Shown here one piece after another: positions 6,282 through 11,647 of a stretch of 33,048 nucleotides of DNA. The DNA lies in IMG/VR virus record IMGVR_UViG_3300047409_000221, positions 1 to 33,048 of that record. The stretch is one strand, 5' to 3'. Every line of letters starts with the position of its first letter. The first letter of the stretch is position 1. The DNA is from a virus. The notes beneath the pieces are model-generated. The model was not told the origin of the DNA and ran no database searches. It worked only from the letters and a program-made list of their open reading frames with translations. A program made the position numbers and the translations under genes.

Positions 6282-6525
6282 ATTATGTCCTCCTTAGTTA
6301 ATTTTATTATACTCCTTAGTTGCAAAATAAATCTGAGAAGTGTATAAATATTCCTCCTTTGAAATTGATAGATTGCTTGATGAAAAGATAGCGAGAGCTG
6401 ACGGGAGATAGGGAACAATGGTAGTGCAACGTTGCTTCCCTGAAACGTCTAGCTTTTTCAAAGTAGACGTGTGATGGGCTATACCGTTTTAAGTAGAGCT
6501 AGTGGTGCTGAGTAGCCCTGAATCG
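6282..6525 (-). other. Gene-poor gap with repeated ribosome-site-like motifs
   Basis: No reliable gene is visible in these 244 bases. On the minus strand three Shine-Dalgarno-like motifs occur: AAAGGAGG near 6352-6360, CTAAGGAG near 6311-6319, and the one serving the 6281 gene. Only the last is followed by an ATG. An inverted repeat (ACGTCTA with TAGACGT) and a palindrome GCAACGTTGC lie between 6425 and 6475. It may be a leader for the 6281 gene or the remains of a lost small gene. Confidence 0.4.
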
Positions 6526-6756
6526 TCATTTATCTTCATGTTTTAGACAAAGGCTTTTGATGGTATACTGTAAAGATTGCTCAAGATAGGTTCTTGCAAG
6601 AGACACAGAACGAGCTAGAGCAGGCTCTACTGGGTTTTCTAATAATTTCTGTAGCTCCGCATCAATTTCAATGAAACGCTCTCTAGCGGCTCTAAATTCC
6701 ATTCCTGCTAGTGTTTCATTTTTAAACTTACTTATAAAATCTAATCTATTATCCAT
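6526..6756 (-). CDS. Helical hypothetical protein, 76 aa
   Basis: I placed the start at ATG 6756 because it overlaps the previous stop (ATGGATAA) and follows a purine-rich GGCGGAGAAAA; the longer frame to 6813 would overlap the upstream gene by 65 bases. The product is all helical and charged, with RAARERFIEIDAELQKLLE as a probable coiled coil. No known family was recognised. Confidence 0.65.
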   Translation of the reverse strand: MDNRLDFISKFKNETLAGMEFRAARERFIEIDAELQKLLENPVEPALARSVSLARTYLEQSLQYTIKSLCLKHEDK

Positions 6757-7027
6757 TTTTCTCCGCCTTTTCCTTTGCGATAAACATTTTGTATAAAATA
6801 GCATTCTGTTCACAAGTTTGTGCCCAATATCTCATTATTTTGAGGGAATCTTCTACGTTGGCTTCTTTTAGAGCATAGCCTAAAGCCATCACAAACATAT
6901 CACCGTACATTATTAGACCACCAATAACGTGTTCTTTATGCTCCTGATAATGCTGCATACTCATAAAACCAAATCTTTGGAGCTTTTGTGCTTCTTCTAG
7001 TTGTATTTCTATGTGTTCCATATCCAT
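6749..7027 (-). CDS. Helical hypothetical protein, 92 aa
   Basis: An AAGG site lies eight bases before ATG 7027, within a repeated AGGTAAC motif. The product is helical with several methionines and a moderately hydrophobic middle (GGLIMYGDMFVMALGYALKE), amphipathic more than transmembrane. The C-terminus is basic (FIAKEKAEKNG). The following gene overlaps its end. Function is unknown. Confidence 0.65.
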   Translation of the reverse strand: MDMEHIEIQLEEAQKLQRFGFMSMQHYQEHKEHVIGGLIMYGDMFVMALGYALKEANVEDSLKIMRYWAQTCEQNAILYKMFIAKEKAEKNG

Positions 7028-7048
7028 CTTGTTACCTTTTTGTTACCT

Positions 7049-7065
7049 AAATAGGTGGCCTATTT
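7049..7065 (-). other. Short hairpin ahead of the 7027 gene
   Basis: AAATAGG (7049-7055) and CCTATTT (7059-7065) form a seven-pair stem with a three-base loop, just upstream of two direct copies of AGGTAAC (minus strand) that include the ribosome site. It may affect translation of the 7027 gene. Confidence 0.35.
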
Positions 7066-7130
7066 TCCCATTCCAAGTAATCTTCGTCAGGACTTGCACC
7101 TGTTTAGAAAGTATCGTCGGCCATAAACTT

Positions 7131-7229
7131 TTATTTACTTCTCGGCTTAGCGCCACAATGCATGCATTTCTCACCTGTGCTGAACGCCCAGCAAACAACA
7201 CATCTAAAAAACCCTTTTAGTCTGTTCAT
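7131..7229 (-). CDS. Zinc-ribbon micro-protein, 32 aa
   Basis: GGAG lies six bases before ATG 7229. The product MNRLKGFFRCVVCWAFSTGE continues KCMHCGAKPRSK, giving two CxxC knuckles (CVVC and CMHC) that can hold one zinc ion. Small treble-clef or ribbon proteins of this size are common in phage early operons. It follows the 55-residue gene by 15 bases. Its target is unknown. Confidence 0.65.
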   Translation of the reverse strand: MNRLKGFFRCVVCWAFSTGEKCMHCGAKPRSK

Positions 7230-7244
7230 AAATACTCCATTGTT

Positions 7245-7412
7245 CTACGTGGCACATGATGTTGCTAATTTATCAATTGCTTGTTCTAATAAATTTATAG
7301 ATTGTCTAATCTCATTTAAAATAATCTGAGAATCATTAGACGTTTCAATTTCATTAAGCTGTCCCACTGATTGAGCAATTAACTTCAGAGCGTCATTCGT
7401 CGATTCTTTCAT
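7245..7412 (-). CDS. Helical hypothetical protein, 55 aa
   Basis: The ATG lies 20 bases inside the end of the HTH gene, in another frame. The product is all helical with regular leucine/isoleucine spacing (LKLIAQSVGQLNEIE, then ILNEIRQSINLLEQAIDKL), a good candidate for a short coiled coil. It has no catalytic motif. Overlap with the upstream gene supports coupled translation. Confidence 0.6.
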   Translation of the reverse strand: MKESTNDALKLIAQSVGQLNEIETSNDSQIILNEIRQSINLLEQAIDKLATSCAT

Positions 7413-7590
7413 GATCATCCTTTGATTTTCTTTTTCGTTTTATTCCTTTAATGATTTTTTCATTAATTACCCAATCATAACCGAGCTTCTCTGCCTTAAT
7501 TTTACCTTTCAGACACATCTTACGCACGTAATCTTGACTAAATCCCAATATTTTGGCTGCCATAGCTGTTGTTAGAAATTTTATTGACAT
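7393..7590 (-). CDS. Excisionase-like helix-turn-helix protein, 65 aa
   Basis: Residues about 5-50 match the MerR/excisionase-type DNA-binding fold: TTAMAAKILGFSQDYVRKMC forms the recognition helix region, followed by a KIKAEKLGYDWVI wing. The C-terminus is a basic tail (KGIKRKRKSK). Such proteins act as directionality factors or small transcription regulators. No integrase gene is visible in the window, so a regulatory role is more likely than excision. Confidence 0.75.
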   Translation of the reverse strand: MSIKFLTTAMAAKILGFSQDYVRKMCLKGKIKAEKLGYDWVINEKIIKGIKRKRKSKDDHERIDE

Positions 7591-7598
7591 TCTTGTCC

Positions 7599-8084
7599 TT
7601 ATTTAATTACCAATCGTTTATTTTTGACGATTCTAGCTCCTTCAACTTCAAACCCTGCCTCAATATCTTTTTTAATTGCCATCTTATCAAACGACTTTAC
7701 TTCTTTAGTTATGATGTAAATATCAGGTAATAATTCAGGGTCATCAATTACAAGAGACGGTGGATTGTTCTGTAACTTAATCGTGATATCGTTACATTTT
7801 ATAGGATCTAGTAATCCAGAACCATTAATATCAGCAAGCATAAAAACATTTAATTGATCAATATAATTTGTTAACGATGTTGCTCGTTCTTGCATATTCT
7901 TTATCGCTTTCTTAACACCTTCTAATTCACATTCGGAGTTTTGGATAATCTTAGCAAAAGCAATATTTCGCTCTTCAAAAGGATACTCTTCTACATTAAT
8001 AGAATTTTGAGCTATGCCGATGTAATAAGCTGTTAAGATCGAATCAGCTAAATCTTTATATTTTCTTTCTATTTCATAAATCAT
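7599..8084 (-). CDS. Siphovirus Gp157-family protein
   Basis: At 161 residues this matches the Gp157 family in length and pattern. It has a helical N-terminal coiled coil (about residues 20-80) and a compact C-terminal part with LQNNPPSLVIDD, then LPDIYI and KDIEAGFEVEGARIVKNKRL. The family is often beside recombination genes, as here. One member has been linked to phage resistance in streptococci, but the molecular role is unsettled. Its ATG overlaps the recT stop by four bases. Confidence 0.85.
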   Translation of the reverse strand: MIYEIERKYKDLADSILTAYYIGIAQNSINVEEYPFEERNIAFAKIIQNSECELEGVKKAIKNMQERATSLTNYIDQLNVFMLADINGSGLLDPIKCNDITIKLQNNPPSLVIDDPELLPDIYIITKEVKSFDKMAIKKDIEAGFEVEGARIVKNKRLVIK

Positions 8085-8929
8085 TTAGATTCTACCTCGC
8101 CATAAGCTTCTAAGAACTCTTTGTTGTCAGATTCAGGCTTAGGCTTTAATATCTCAGCTTTACGAGCAGAGCAGGCTTTAACAAGTTGGTTACGACCTTC
8201 TTTGTCATCACGAGCGGCAGCCACTGCTCTATTGTGAATAATCTTCAGCTCTTCAATGTCTTTACAAAATGCAATCTCATTTAAAAAGCTATCGATTATT
8301 TCAGGGTCAGTCACAAATTGCTGGCTAATAGGTGTAGATAAACGGGAAGTGATTAACTCTACCTTTTTTGAGTTCACTGGGGATGTAATGTCAATTATGT
8401 CTTGAGCTTCTTCGGCGATCTGTAACCCTCTCAAAGCATCTGGAAAAGTATCACGAATAGCAAAGCCTCTGGCTCTCATCTGTAGCATACGCTCAGGGTA
8501 TTGAGTCCACGGGCCAGGTTTCCCCCAAAGTCCTGCTATTTTAGCTTGCTCGATAGAAAATGAGCGTACTTCCTCAGTTTGTCCTTTTCTAGTTACACCA
8601 CAATAAGCTATAGCAGTTAAGTCTTTAACTGAGCCTTCTGGCCACTCTCTCACGTTCACGCAATGAGGATGGCTACGAACAACACCTAAGGCGGCATCAC
8701 CCCACAGGGAAGGCCTACCATTTATTACAGCGATGTTCTGGATGGCTTGCATTGGGGATAACCCTACCTCTGCGCCCATTTGCATAGCGATGAGGACGTC
8801 TCCGCCTTTGCCTTTAAATGCAGTAGGGCATAGAGAGCTTGCGGCTATCTTGTCAGCGTAACGTTCAGCTTGTTCAAATGTTTGAGGGCTTAAATAATTT
8901 GGTTTTGTTGTGGTTAGCTCTTGGGTCAT
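8081..8929 (-). CDS. recT: RecT-like single-strand annealing protein
   Basis: The 282-residue product has the conserved core of a RecT/Bet-superfamily group: MGAEVGLSPMQAIQNIAVIN, then GRPSLWGDAALGVV, an AGLWGKPGPWTQYPERML stretch and RARGFAIRDTFPDALRG. These proteins coat single-stranded DNA and pair complementary strands in phage recombination and replication. I saw no partner exonuclease. In this genome it could also promote exchange between the two inverted 984-bp cassettes (inference). It is tightly coupled to its neighbours on both sides. Confidence 0.78.
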   Translation of the reverse strand: MTQELTTTKPNYLSPQTFEQAERYADKIAASSLCPTAFKGKGGDVLIAMQMGAEVGLSPMQAIQNIAVINGRPSLWGDAALGVVRSHPHCVNVREWPEGSVKDLTAIAYCGVTRKGQTEEVRSFSIEQAKIAGLWGKPGPWTQYPERMLQMRARGFAIRDTFPDALRGLQIAEEAQDIIDITSPVNSKKVELITSRLSTPISQQFVTDPEIIDSFLNEIAFCKDIEELKIIHNRAVAAARDDKEGRNQLVKACSARKAEILKPKPESDNKEFLEAYGEVESK

Positions 8930-9246
8930 TATAAAATTCCTTCACTTATTATTTTCCAGCGGGAAGAGTTTTCTTTATCATTTTTAACAATTGAGTTTAA
9001 AGTTAACTTCGTAGAAGTTATTGATATTTTCATTACTTGTTTTAGTCCTACATTGTAAAAAAGATCTCTCAATTGTTTTTTATTCATGTTACGTAAAGAT
9101 TTAACAAGTAAAAAATATCCAACTTGAACATTTATTGATTTAACGTATAATTCTTCTATATCTGCATAATTTACTTTGATAAGTTTTTCACATAATTTAT
9201 TAAATATTTCTAATTCATCTTTGTTAATCAAATCTTCTATGCTCAT
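8929..9246 (-). CDS. Hypothetical protein, 105 aa
   Basis: The start overlaps the previous stop as TAATG and follows AAGGAAAA. The product is helical and lysine-rich, with a hydrophobic middle (QVGYFLLVKSL) and a RNMNKKQL segment echoed in the 3556-3984 gene. It ends one base into recT. I do not recognise the family. Confidence 0.65.
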   Translation of the reverse strand: MSIEDLINKDELEIFNKLCEKLIKVNYADIEELYVKSINVQVGYFLLVKSLRNMNKKQLRDLFYNVGLKQVMKISITSTKLTLNSIVKNDKENSSRWKIISEGIL

Positions 9247-9353
9247 TAATTCTTTTCCTTTATTTTTTTATAAATTTCTATAATCAAAGTAGCAATTAAG
9301 CCCCCAACCAATCCACCACCAAAAGAGGTTAAGATTACAATAAGAATTTCCAT
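9246..9353 (-). CDS. Glycine-zipper membrane peptide, 35 aa
   Basis: This short gene fills the gap between two annotated genes and shares one base with each (TGATG and TAATG), strong evidence for coupled translation. The product is a single transmembrane helix with a glycine-rich face (TSFGGGLVGGLIATLIIEIY) and a lysine tail (KKIKEKN). Such helices tend to oligomerise in the inner membrane. It resembles pinholin-like or small toxin-like peptides, but its function is unknown. Confidence 0.65.
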   Translation of the reverse strand: MEILIVILTSFGGGLVGGLIATLIIEIYKKIKEKN

Positions 9354-9553
9354 CAATTCTTTTCCTTTTCCCATCTTGCACTCACTAATTCTCTTGCATG
9401 TTGAAAATCCACAGCTTCAAAAGGGCCAAAAATGCCCTTTACATAGGGCATTCTTTCGTAATTTTCTATTACGCGGTCTGTTGTGTATCTAAGCACATGG
9501 GTCTTGCCGTTTTCGTCGACATATCCCCAGAATAATAGGCCTGCTAGCATCAA
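9353..9553 (-). CDS. Small hypothetical protein, 66 aa
   Basis: The start (ATGATG) overlaps the previous stop. The product is a compact alpha/beta protein with several aromatic residues (LFWGYVDENGKTHVLRYTTD) and a C-terminal helix (ARELVSARWEKEKN). No cysteines and no transmembrane segment are present. It is part of the overlapped minus-strand chain. No family was recognised. Confidence 0.65.
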   Translation of the reverse strand: MMLAGLLFWGYVDENGKTHVLRYTTDRVIENYERMPYVKGIFGPFEAVDFQHARELVSARWEKEKN

Positions 9554-9750
9554 CTTTTCTCCGTTAATAATTTTTCAATCTCTTCAAATCTCATCTGCGC
9601 ACCTATTTCAGCATGGAATGATTCGCTAGCAACCACATCTAAATATATATATGCTCTTATAACCCATGCTTCGTTATCATTATCTTTTCGAATATCAAAA
9701 CCATTTATTAAATTTGTGTTTAATAACTCACGTCCGAATTTTATCCACAT
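9550..9750 (-). CDS. Small hypothetical protein, 66 aa
   Basis: ATG 9750 overlaps the previous stop (TAATG). The product starts MWIKFGRELLNTNLINGFDI, has predicted beta strands (EAWVIRAYIYL) and ends with an amphipathic helix (FEEIEKLLTEKS). The pattern suggests a small beta-sheet domain capped by a helix. It is a conserved-looking phage accessory protein with no known activity that I can assign. Confidence 0.65.
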   Translation of the reverse strand: MWIKFGRELLNTNLINGFDIRKDNDNEAWVIRAYIYLDVVASESFHAEIGAQMRFEEIEKLLTEKS

Positions 9751-9911
9751 TATTGTTTGCTCCTTATAGCTTCTAGTTCAGCTTTCGTTTCTTTTAGTTC
9801 TAATACTTCCAACTCTAATCTTTTAAATGCTCTCAAAAAAAAATCTGATTCATCTATTTTAGCTTTTAATTGTTTCTCTATCGTTTCTATCGTCTTATCT
9901 AAAGCACTCAC
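9750..9911 (-). CDS. Coiled-coil protein, 53 aa, GTG start
   Basis: The GTG start (9909-9911) overlaps the previous stop as GTGA and lies exactly at the end of the inverted repeat. Only its first two codons (GTG AGT) are shared with the other copy. The product is a highly charged helix with heptad leucines (IETIEKQLKAKI and RLELEVLELKETKAELEAI), a dimeric coiled coil. It is the first unique gene of the minus-strand early operon. Function is unknown. Confidence 0.7.
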   Translation of the reverse strand: MSALDKTIETIEKQLKAKIDESDFFLRAFKRLELEVLELKETKAELEAIRSKQ

Positions 9912-10045
9912 CAACACCCCCTCTCACAATAATAAGTCCCCATAGCATGATAACAAACCTTCTGGCATCCAGCCCACACCGAGCTGTAAACACTCCCCAT
10001 CAAAACAACACCCACAACAAAGCTAACTAGCGTTAGTCTATTCAT
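9908..10045 (-). CDS. Secreted cysteine-rich peptide, 45 aa
   Basis: A clear signal peptide (MNRLTLVSFVVGVVLMGSVY, then SSVWA with likely cleavage before GC) leaves a mature peptide of about 20 residues with four cysteines spaced C-x3-C-x8-C-x3-C. Disulfides in the periplasm are likely. The start overlaps the previous stop (ATGA) and its stop overlaps the next start (GTGA). Because the gene lies in the inverted cassette it should be present twice per genome. It might act in superinfection exclusion or lysis, but nothing proves it. Confidence 0.7.
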   Translation of the reverse strand: MNRLTLVSFVVGVVLMGSVYSSVWAGCQKVCYHAMGTYYCERGCW

Positions 10046-10161
10046 ACAAACCCTCCTCTCTCAAAGTTAAATCCAGCTCTCTTCATCGACTCAAACGCTT
10101 CTAATCCCAAAGGCTGGAATCCTTTCGTCTGGGCATATAGTTTGTATTCTTCGTAACTCAT
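10042..10161 (-). CDS. Leader protein, 39 aa
   Basis: A strong GAGGAGAAAGAG ribosome site precedes ATG 10161, the same motif as before the first leader gene. The product is MSYEEYKLYAQTKGFQPLGL followed by a second helix and FERGGFV. It ends with TGA inside the next ATG (ATGA). It is small, soluble and unassigned; its position as second gene of a duplicated leader suggests an early host-takeover or regulatory function. Confidence 0.6.
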   Translation of the reverse strand: MSYEEYKLYAQTKGFQPLGLEAFESMKRAGFNFERGGFV

Positions 10162-10203
10162 CTCTTTCTCCTCGTCGTTATCAAAGCCCCGAAGAGCGTC
10201 TTG

Positions 10204-10344
10204 TTATCTAGCCTCGTACCACTTAACCGGCATCATCCACCAGCTACCTGTAATATCACTGTACTCGTAAACCATCTCGCATTTATATATGCCCAATCCA
10301 CCGCGGATAATTTTGTTCATCTTCATTATTCTTTTGTGTTTCAT
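10204..10344 (-). CDS. Basic leader protein, 46 aa
   Basis: I chose ATG 10344 because GAGGAGAAAGAG lies directly upstream; a longer frame to 10398 would overlap the promoter. The product starts MKHKRIMKMNKIIRGGLGIY (strongly basic), then has an aromatic C-terminus (GSWWMMPVKWYEAR). It is the first gene after the cassette promoter, so it should be made at the start of infection from both copies. No family was recognised. Confidence 0.6.
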   Translation of the reverse strand: MKHKRIMKMNKIIRGGLGIYKCEMVYEYSDITGSWWMMPVKWYEAR

Positions 10345-10723
10345 CTCTTTCTCCTCGTTGTTAATCTCGGTAAGCAGACATATTAATCCCGACAACAAGA
10401 TTAGTCAACTCCTTTCTTCAATTTATTTTAACAACGATGAGACAGCTGTGGGATGGGATTAGGGTAATAGGATAGTCTTGATTCATTATATGCTAAGCGA
10501 TTGTGCTCTTATTTTGGACTAAAAAAGGCTGAAATCTGCGCAAAAAATGACGAATTTCAAAAAGTGATCAAGCGGGGACGGGGGGTGACTTTGTGATTCC
10601 GGTAGTCCACAACTCTCTAAAGTGGACCGCCAGCGATGAGGGTAAAGCAAAATCTTAAAAGCGGTCTAGCAAAACATTAGTCTGCTTATCAAGTCCTCCC
10701 CTCCCCCCTAAAAGTTTAGTCCA
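10345..10723 (-). promoter_or_regulatory. Non-coding core of the cassette: leader, promoter, G-tracts, GTGGACT repeats
   Basis: No reliable gene is visible in these 379 bases on either strand. The minus strand holds the early promoter (10380-10408). GGGG-AC-GGGGGG lies at 10574-10585 and the complement of a similar purine tract at 10695-10708. GTGGACT occurs on the minus strand at 10604-10610 and 10718-10724, on the plus strand at 10814-10820 (inside the terminase tail), with a one-base variant at 10622-10628. Position beside the terminase gene makes a packaging or terminase-binding site possible. Confidence 0.5.
10380..10408 (-). promoter_or_regulatory. Near-consensus sigma70 early promoter
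   Basis: On the minus strand TTGACT (10403-10408) and TAATAT (10380-10385) are separated by exactly 17 bases. Transcription would start near 10373 and run through the three leader genes into the early operon. The copy in the unseen repeat would drive the plus-strand operon identically. This is the best promoter by sequence in the window. Confidence 0.8.
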
Positions 10724-10729
10724 CTAAAC
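10712..10729 (-). terminator. Hairpin overlapping the terminase stop codon
   Basis: GTTTAGT and ACTAAAC (10714-10729) form a perfect palindrome containing the TAG stop of the terminase tail. On the minus strand it is followed by TTTTTA. It could be a weak intrinsic terminator for late transcription, but the stem is AT-rich. Confidence 0.35.
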
Positions 10730-10889
10730 ATTCGAGGAATAAGTCCCTGGCGCCTGCGGCACATCGTAAAGCCGCCGATAGTTTACGGCTAGATACCTAA
10801 ACGCATCAGCTATGTGGACTGCCCAGTTTTCGAGCGGCGCTTTAGAATAGCTCGCTGTTGTCTCGTTGTAGCTCCTCTGATATTCTGAG
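10724..10889 (-). pseudogene. Orphan 3' end of the large terminase gene
   Basis: The minus strand encodes the last 54 codons of the terminase and its TAG stop. The first 29 complete codons match the window end; the next 25 (FRYLAVNYRRLYDVPQAPGT, then YSSNV) complete it. Upstream of the repeat edge at 10889 the frame reaches a TAA within a few codons and meets the 5' end of another gene, so here the piece is not expressed as terminase. It shows that a terminase 3' end was duplicated into this site, and gives the sequence missing from the partial gene at 33048. Confidence 0.85.
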
Positions 10890-10908
10890 CCTCTTTAAGG
10901 ATTGATAA

Positions 10909-11121
10909 ATGCAATCTCAACAGATGACCCAAAAGCAATTAGATCGAAAGATAGATGAGATAACTTTATGTGGTAAGAATAGAGGACCACATGATTACAT
11001 TCCAGTAACATGGATTAAAGTAAAAGAGTCAGAACATGTATCTCATTTATTATGTAGAATATGCTTTCAACGAATCAATGTAGATACCATCGCTAAACAT
11101 TTCCCAGAGATATACTATTAA
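10909..11121 (+). CDS. Small cysteine/histidine protein, 70 aa
   Basis: An AAGG lies nine bases before ATG 10909, just outside the inverted cassette. The product has possible zinc ligands (ITLCGKNRGPHDY and HLLCRICFQR) and a basic N-terminal helix. The four-base overlap of its end with the convergent gene at 11118 leaves no room for a terminator. It may be a small regulator or packaging accessory protein, but I do not recognise the family. Confidence 0.65.
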   Translation: MQSQQMTQKQLDRKIDEITLCGKNRGPHDYIPVTWIKVKESEHVSHLLCRICFQRINVDTIAKHFPEIYY

Positions 11122-11588
11122 TTATTTCTAAAGACCTGATATTTATTTAATGCTTCATGATACTCAGCTTTACCCGCTGAAGTATTATAATAGGTCTTAT
11201 AGTAATTCCAAAGACCATCTAGATCATGAAGTCTTGGTAAAGGTTCTGGTATACGAGCATAGAATAATCGAGTCATTACAGTAGCAAATTGAAGATCATA
11301 GATTAAACGTTCTTCAGGCGGCATAGCGATGACACCAAAACCATGAAGCAACCTTAATAAAAGTGAATTATTCTTTTTAATATAATTCTGCCAGATATCA
11401 TTATATGTCTCAGGTTCCATCTGATATATACCTAAAGCAGGACCATTAATCTGTTTAATAAATGTTCCGCCATTACTTTCATTAGCACACGTAAAAAGAA
11501 GTAACTCAACAGCTTCTTCCGAATACATGATTAAATCAATCAAAGCAGGTTTAATAATAAGGGAGCTTAATTGAGCACAATCTAACAT
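11118..11588 (-). CDS. Lytic transglycosylase-like protein, 156 aa
   Basis: Residues about 30-65 resemble the start of an SLT-type lysozyme fold: a helix ending in CANESNGGTF, with Glu37 as likely catalytic acid, then GPALGIYQMEPETYNDIW, like the G-x-x-Q-M motif. No signal peptide is present. It is the only minus-strand gene in the morphogenesis region and faces the small terminase gene. It may open peptidoglycan during DNA entry or lysis. The large gp16-like protein here shows no obvious N-terminal transglycosylase motif, so this separate enzyme could supply it. Confidence 0.6.
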   Translation of the reverse strand: MLDCAQLSSLIIKPALIDLIMYSEEAVELLLFTCANESNGGTFIKQINGPALGIYQMEPETYNDIWQNYIKKNNSLLLRLLHGFGVIAMPPEERLIYDLQFATVMTRLFYARIPEPLPRLHDLDGLWNYYKTYYNTSAGKAEYHEALNKYQVFRNN

Positions 11589-11604
11589 ATCTTTTTATTC
11601 CTAT

Positions 11605-11625
11605 TAGAATAGATTATAATTAGCT
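11605..11625. promoter_or_regulatory. Possible divergent promoter
   Basis: The 59-base gap between divergent genes contains ATTATAAT (11613-11620), which reads as a -10 box on both strands. The matching -35 boxes are poor. It could serve the transglycosylase-like gene leftward and the packaging genes rightward. Confidence 0.3.
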
Positions 11626-11647
11626 CAATCATAACAGGATAAACTAC

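Larger units (their letters stand above)
9906..10889. repeat. 984-bp inverted-repeat cassette (complete copy)
   Basis: Its two ends match the window ends exactly in inverted orientation: 9906-9991 equals the complement of 1-86, and 10802-10889 equals the complement of 32961-33048. On the minus strand it holds the last 54 codons of the terminase, a GC-tract region, a near-consensus promoter, and three leader genes, ending at a GTG-AGT start. I infer a second complete copy joins position 33048 to position 1, giving a circle of about 33,858 bp. Confidence 0.8.

Noticed and set aside
7011-7220. Plus-strand open frame of 69 codons
   Set aside because: It lies opposite the zinc-ribbon gene and leader of the minus operon, has no ribosome site, and runs against the direction of all neighbours.
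7393-7590. Evidence for an integrating temperate phage
   Set aside because: The HTH protein is excisionase-like, but no integrase, attachment site or repressor is visible.
9741-9749. Second perfect DnaA box (TTATCCACA)
   Set aside because: It encodes the start (MWIK) of a coding gene, with no other origin-like signs nearby; likely chance.
10201-10386. Plus-strand open frame of 61 codons in the cassette
   Set aside because: It is the shadow of the 46-residue leader gene, which has a strong ribosome site and promoter.
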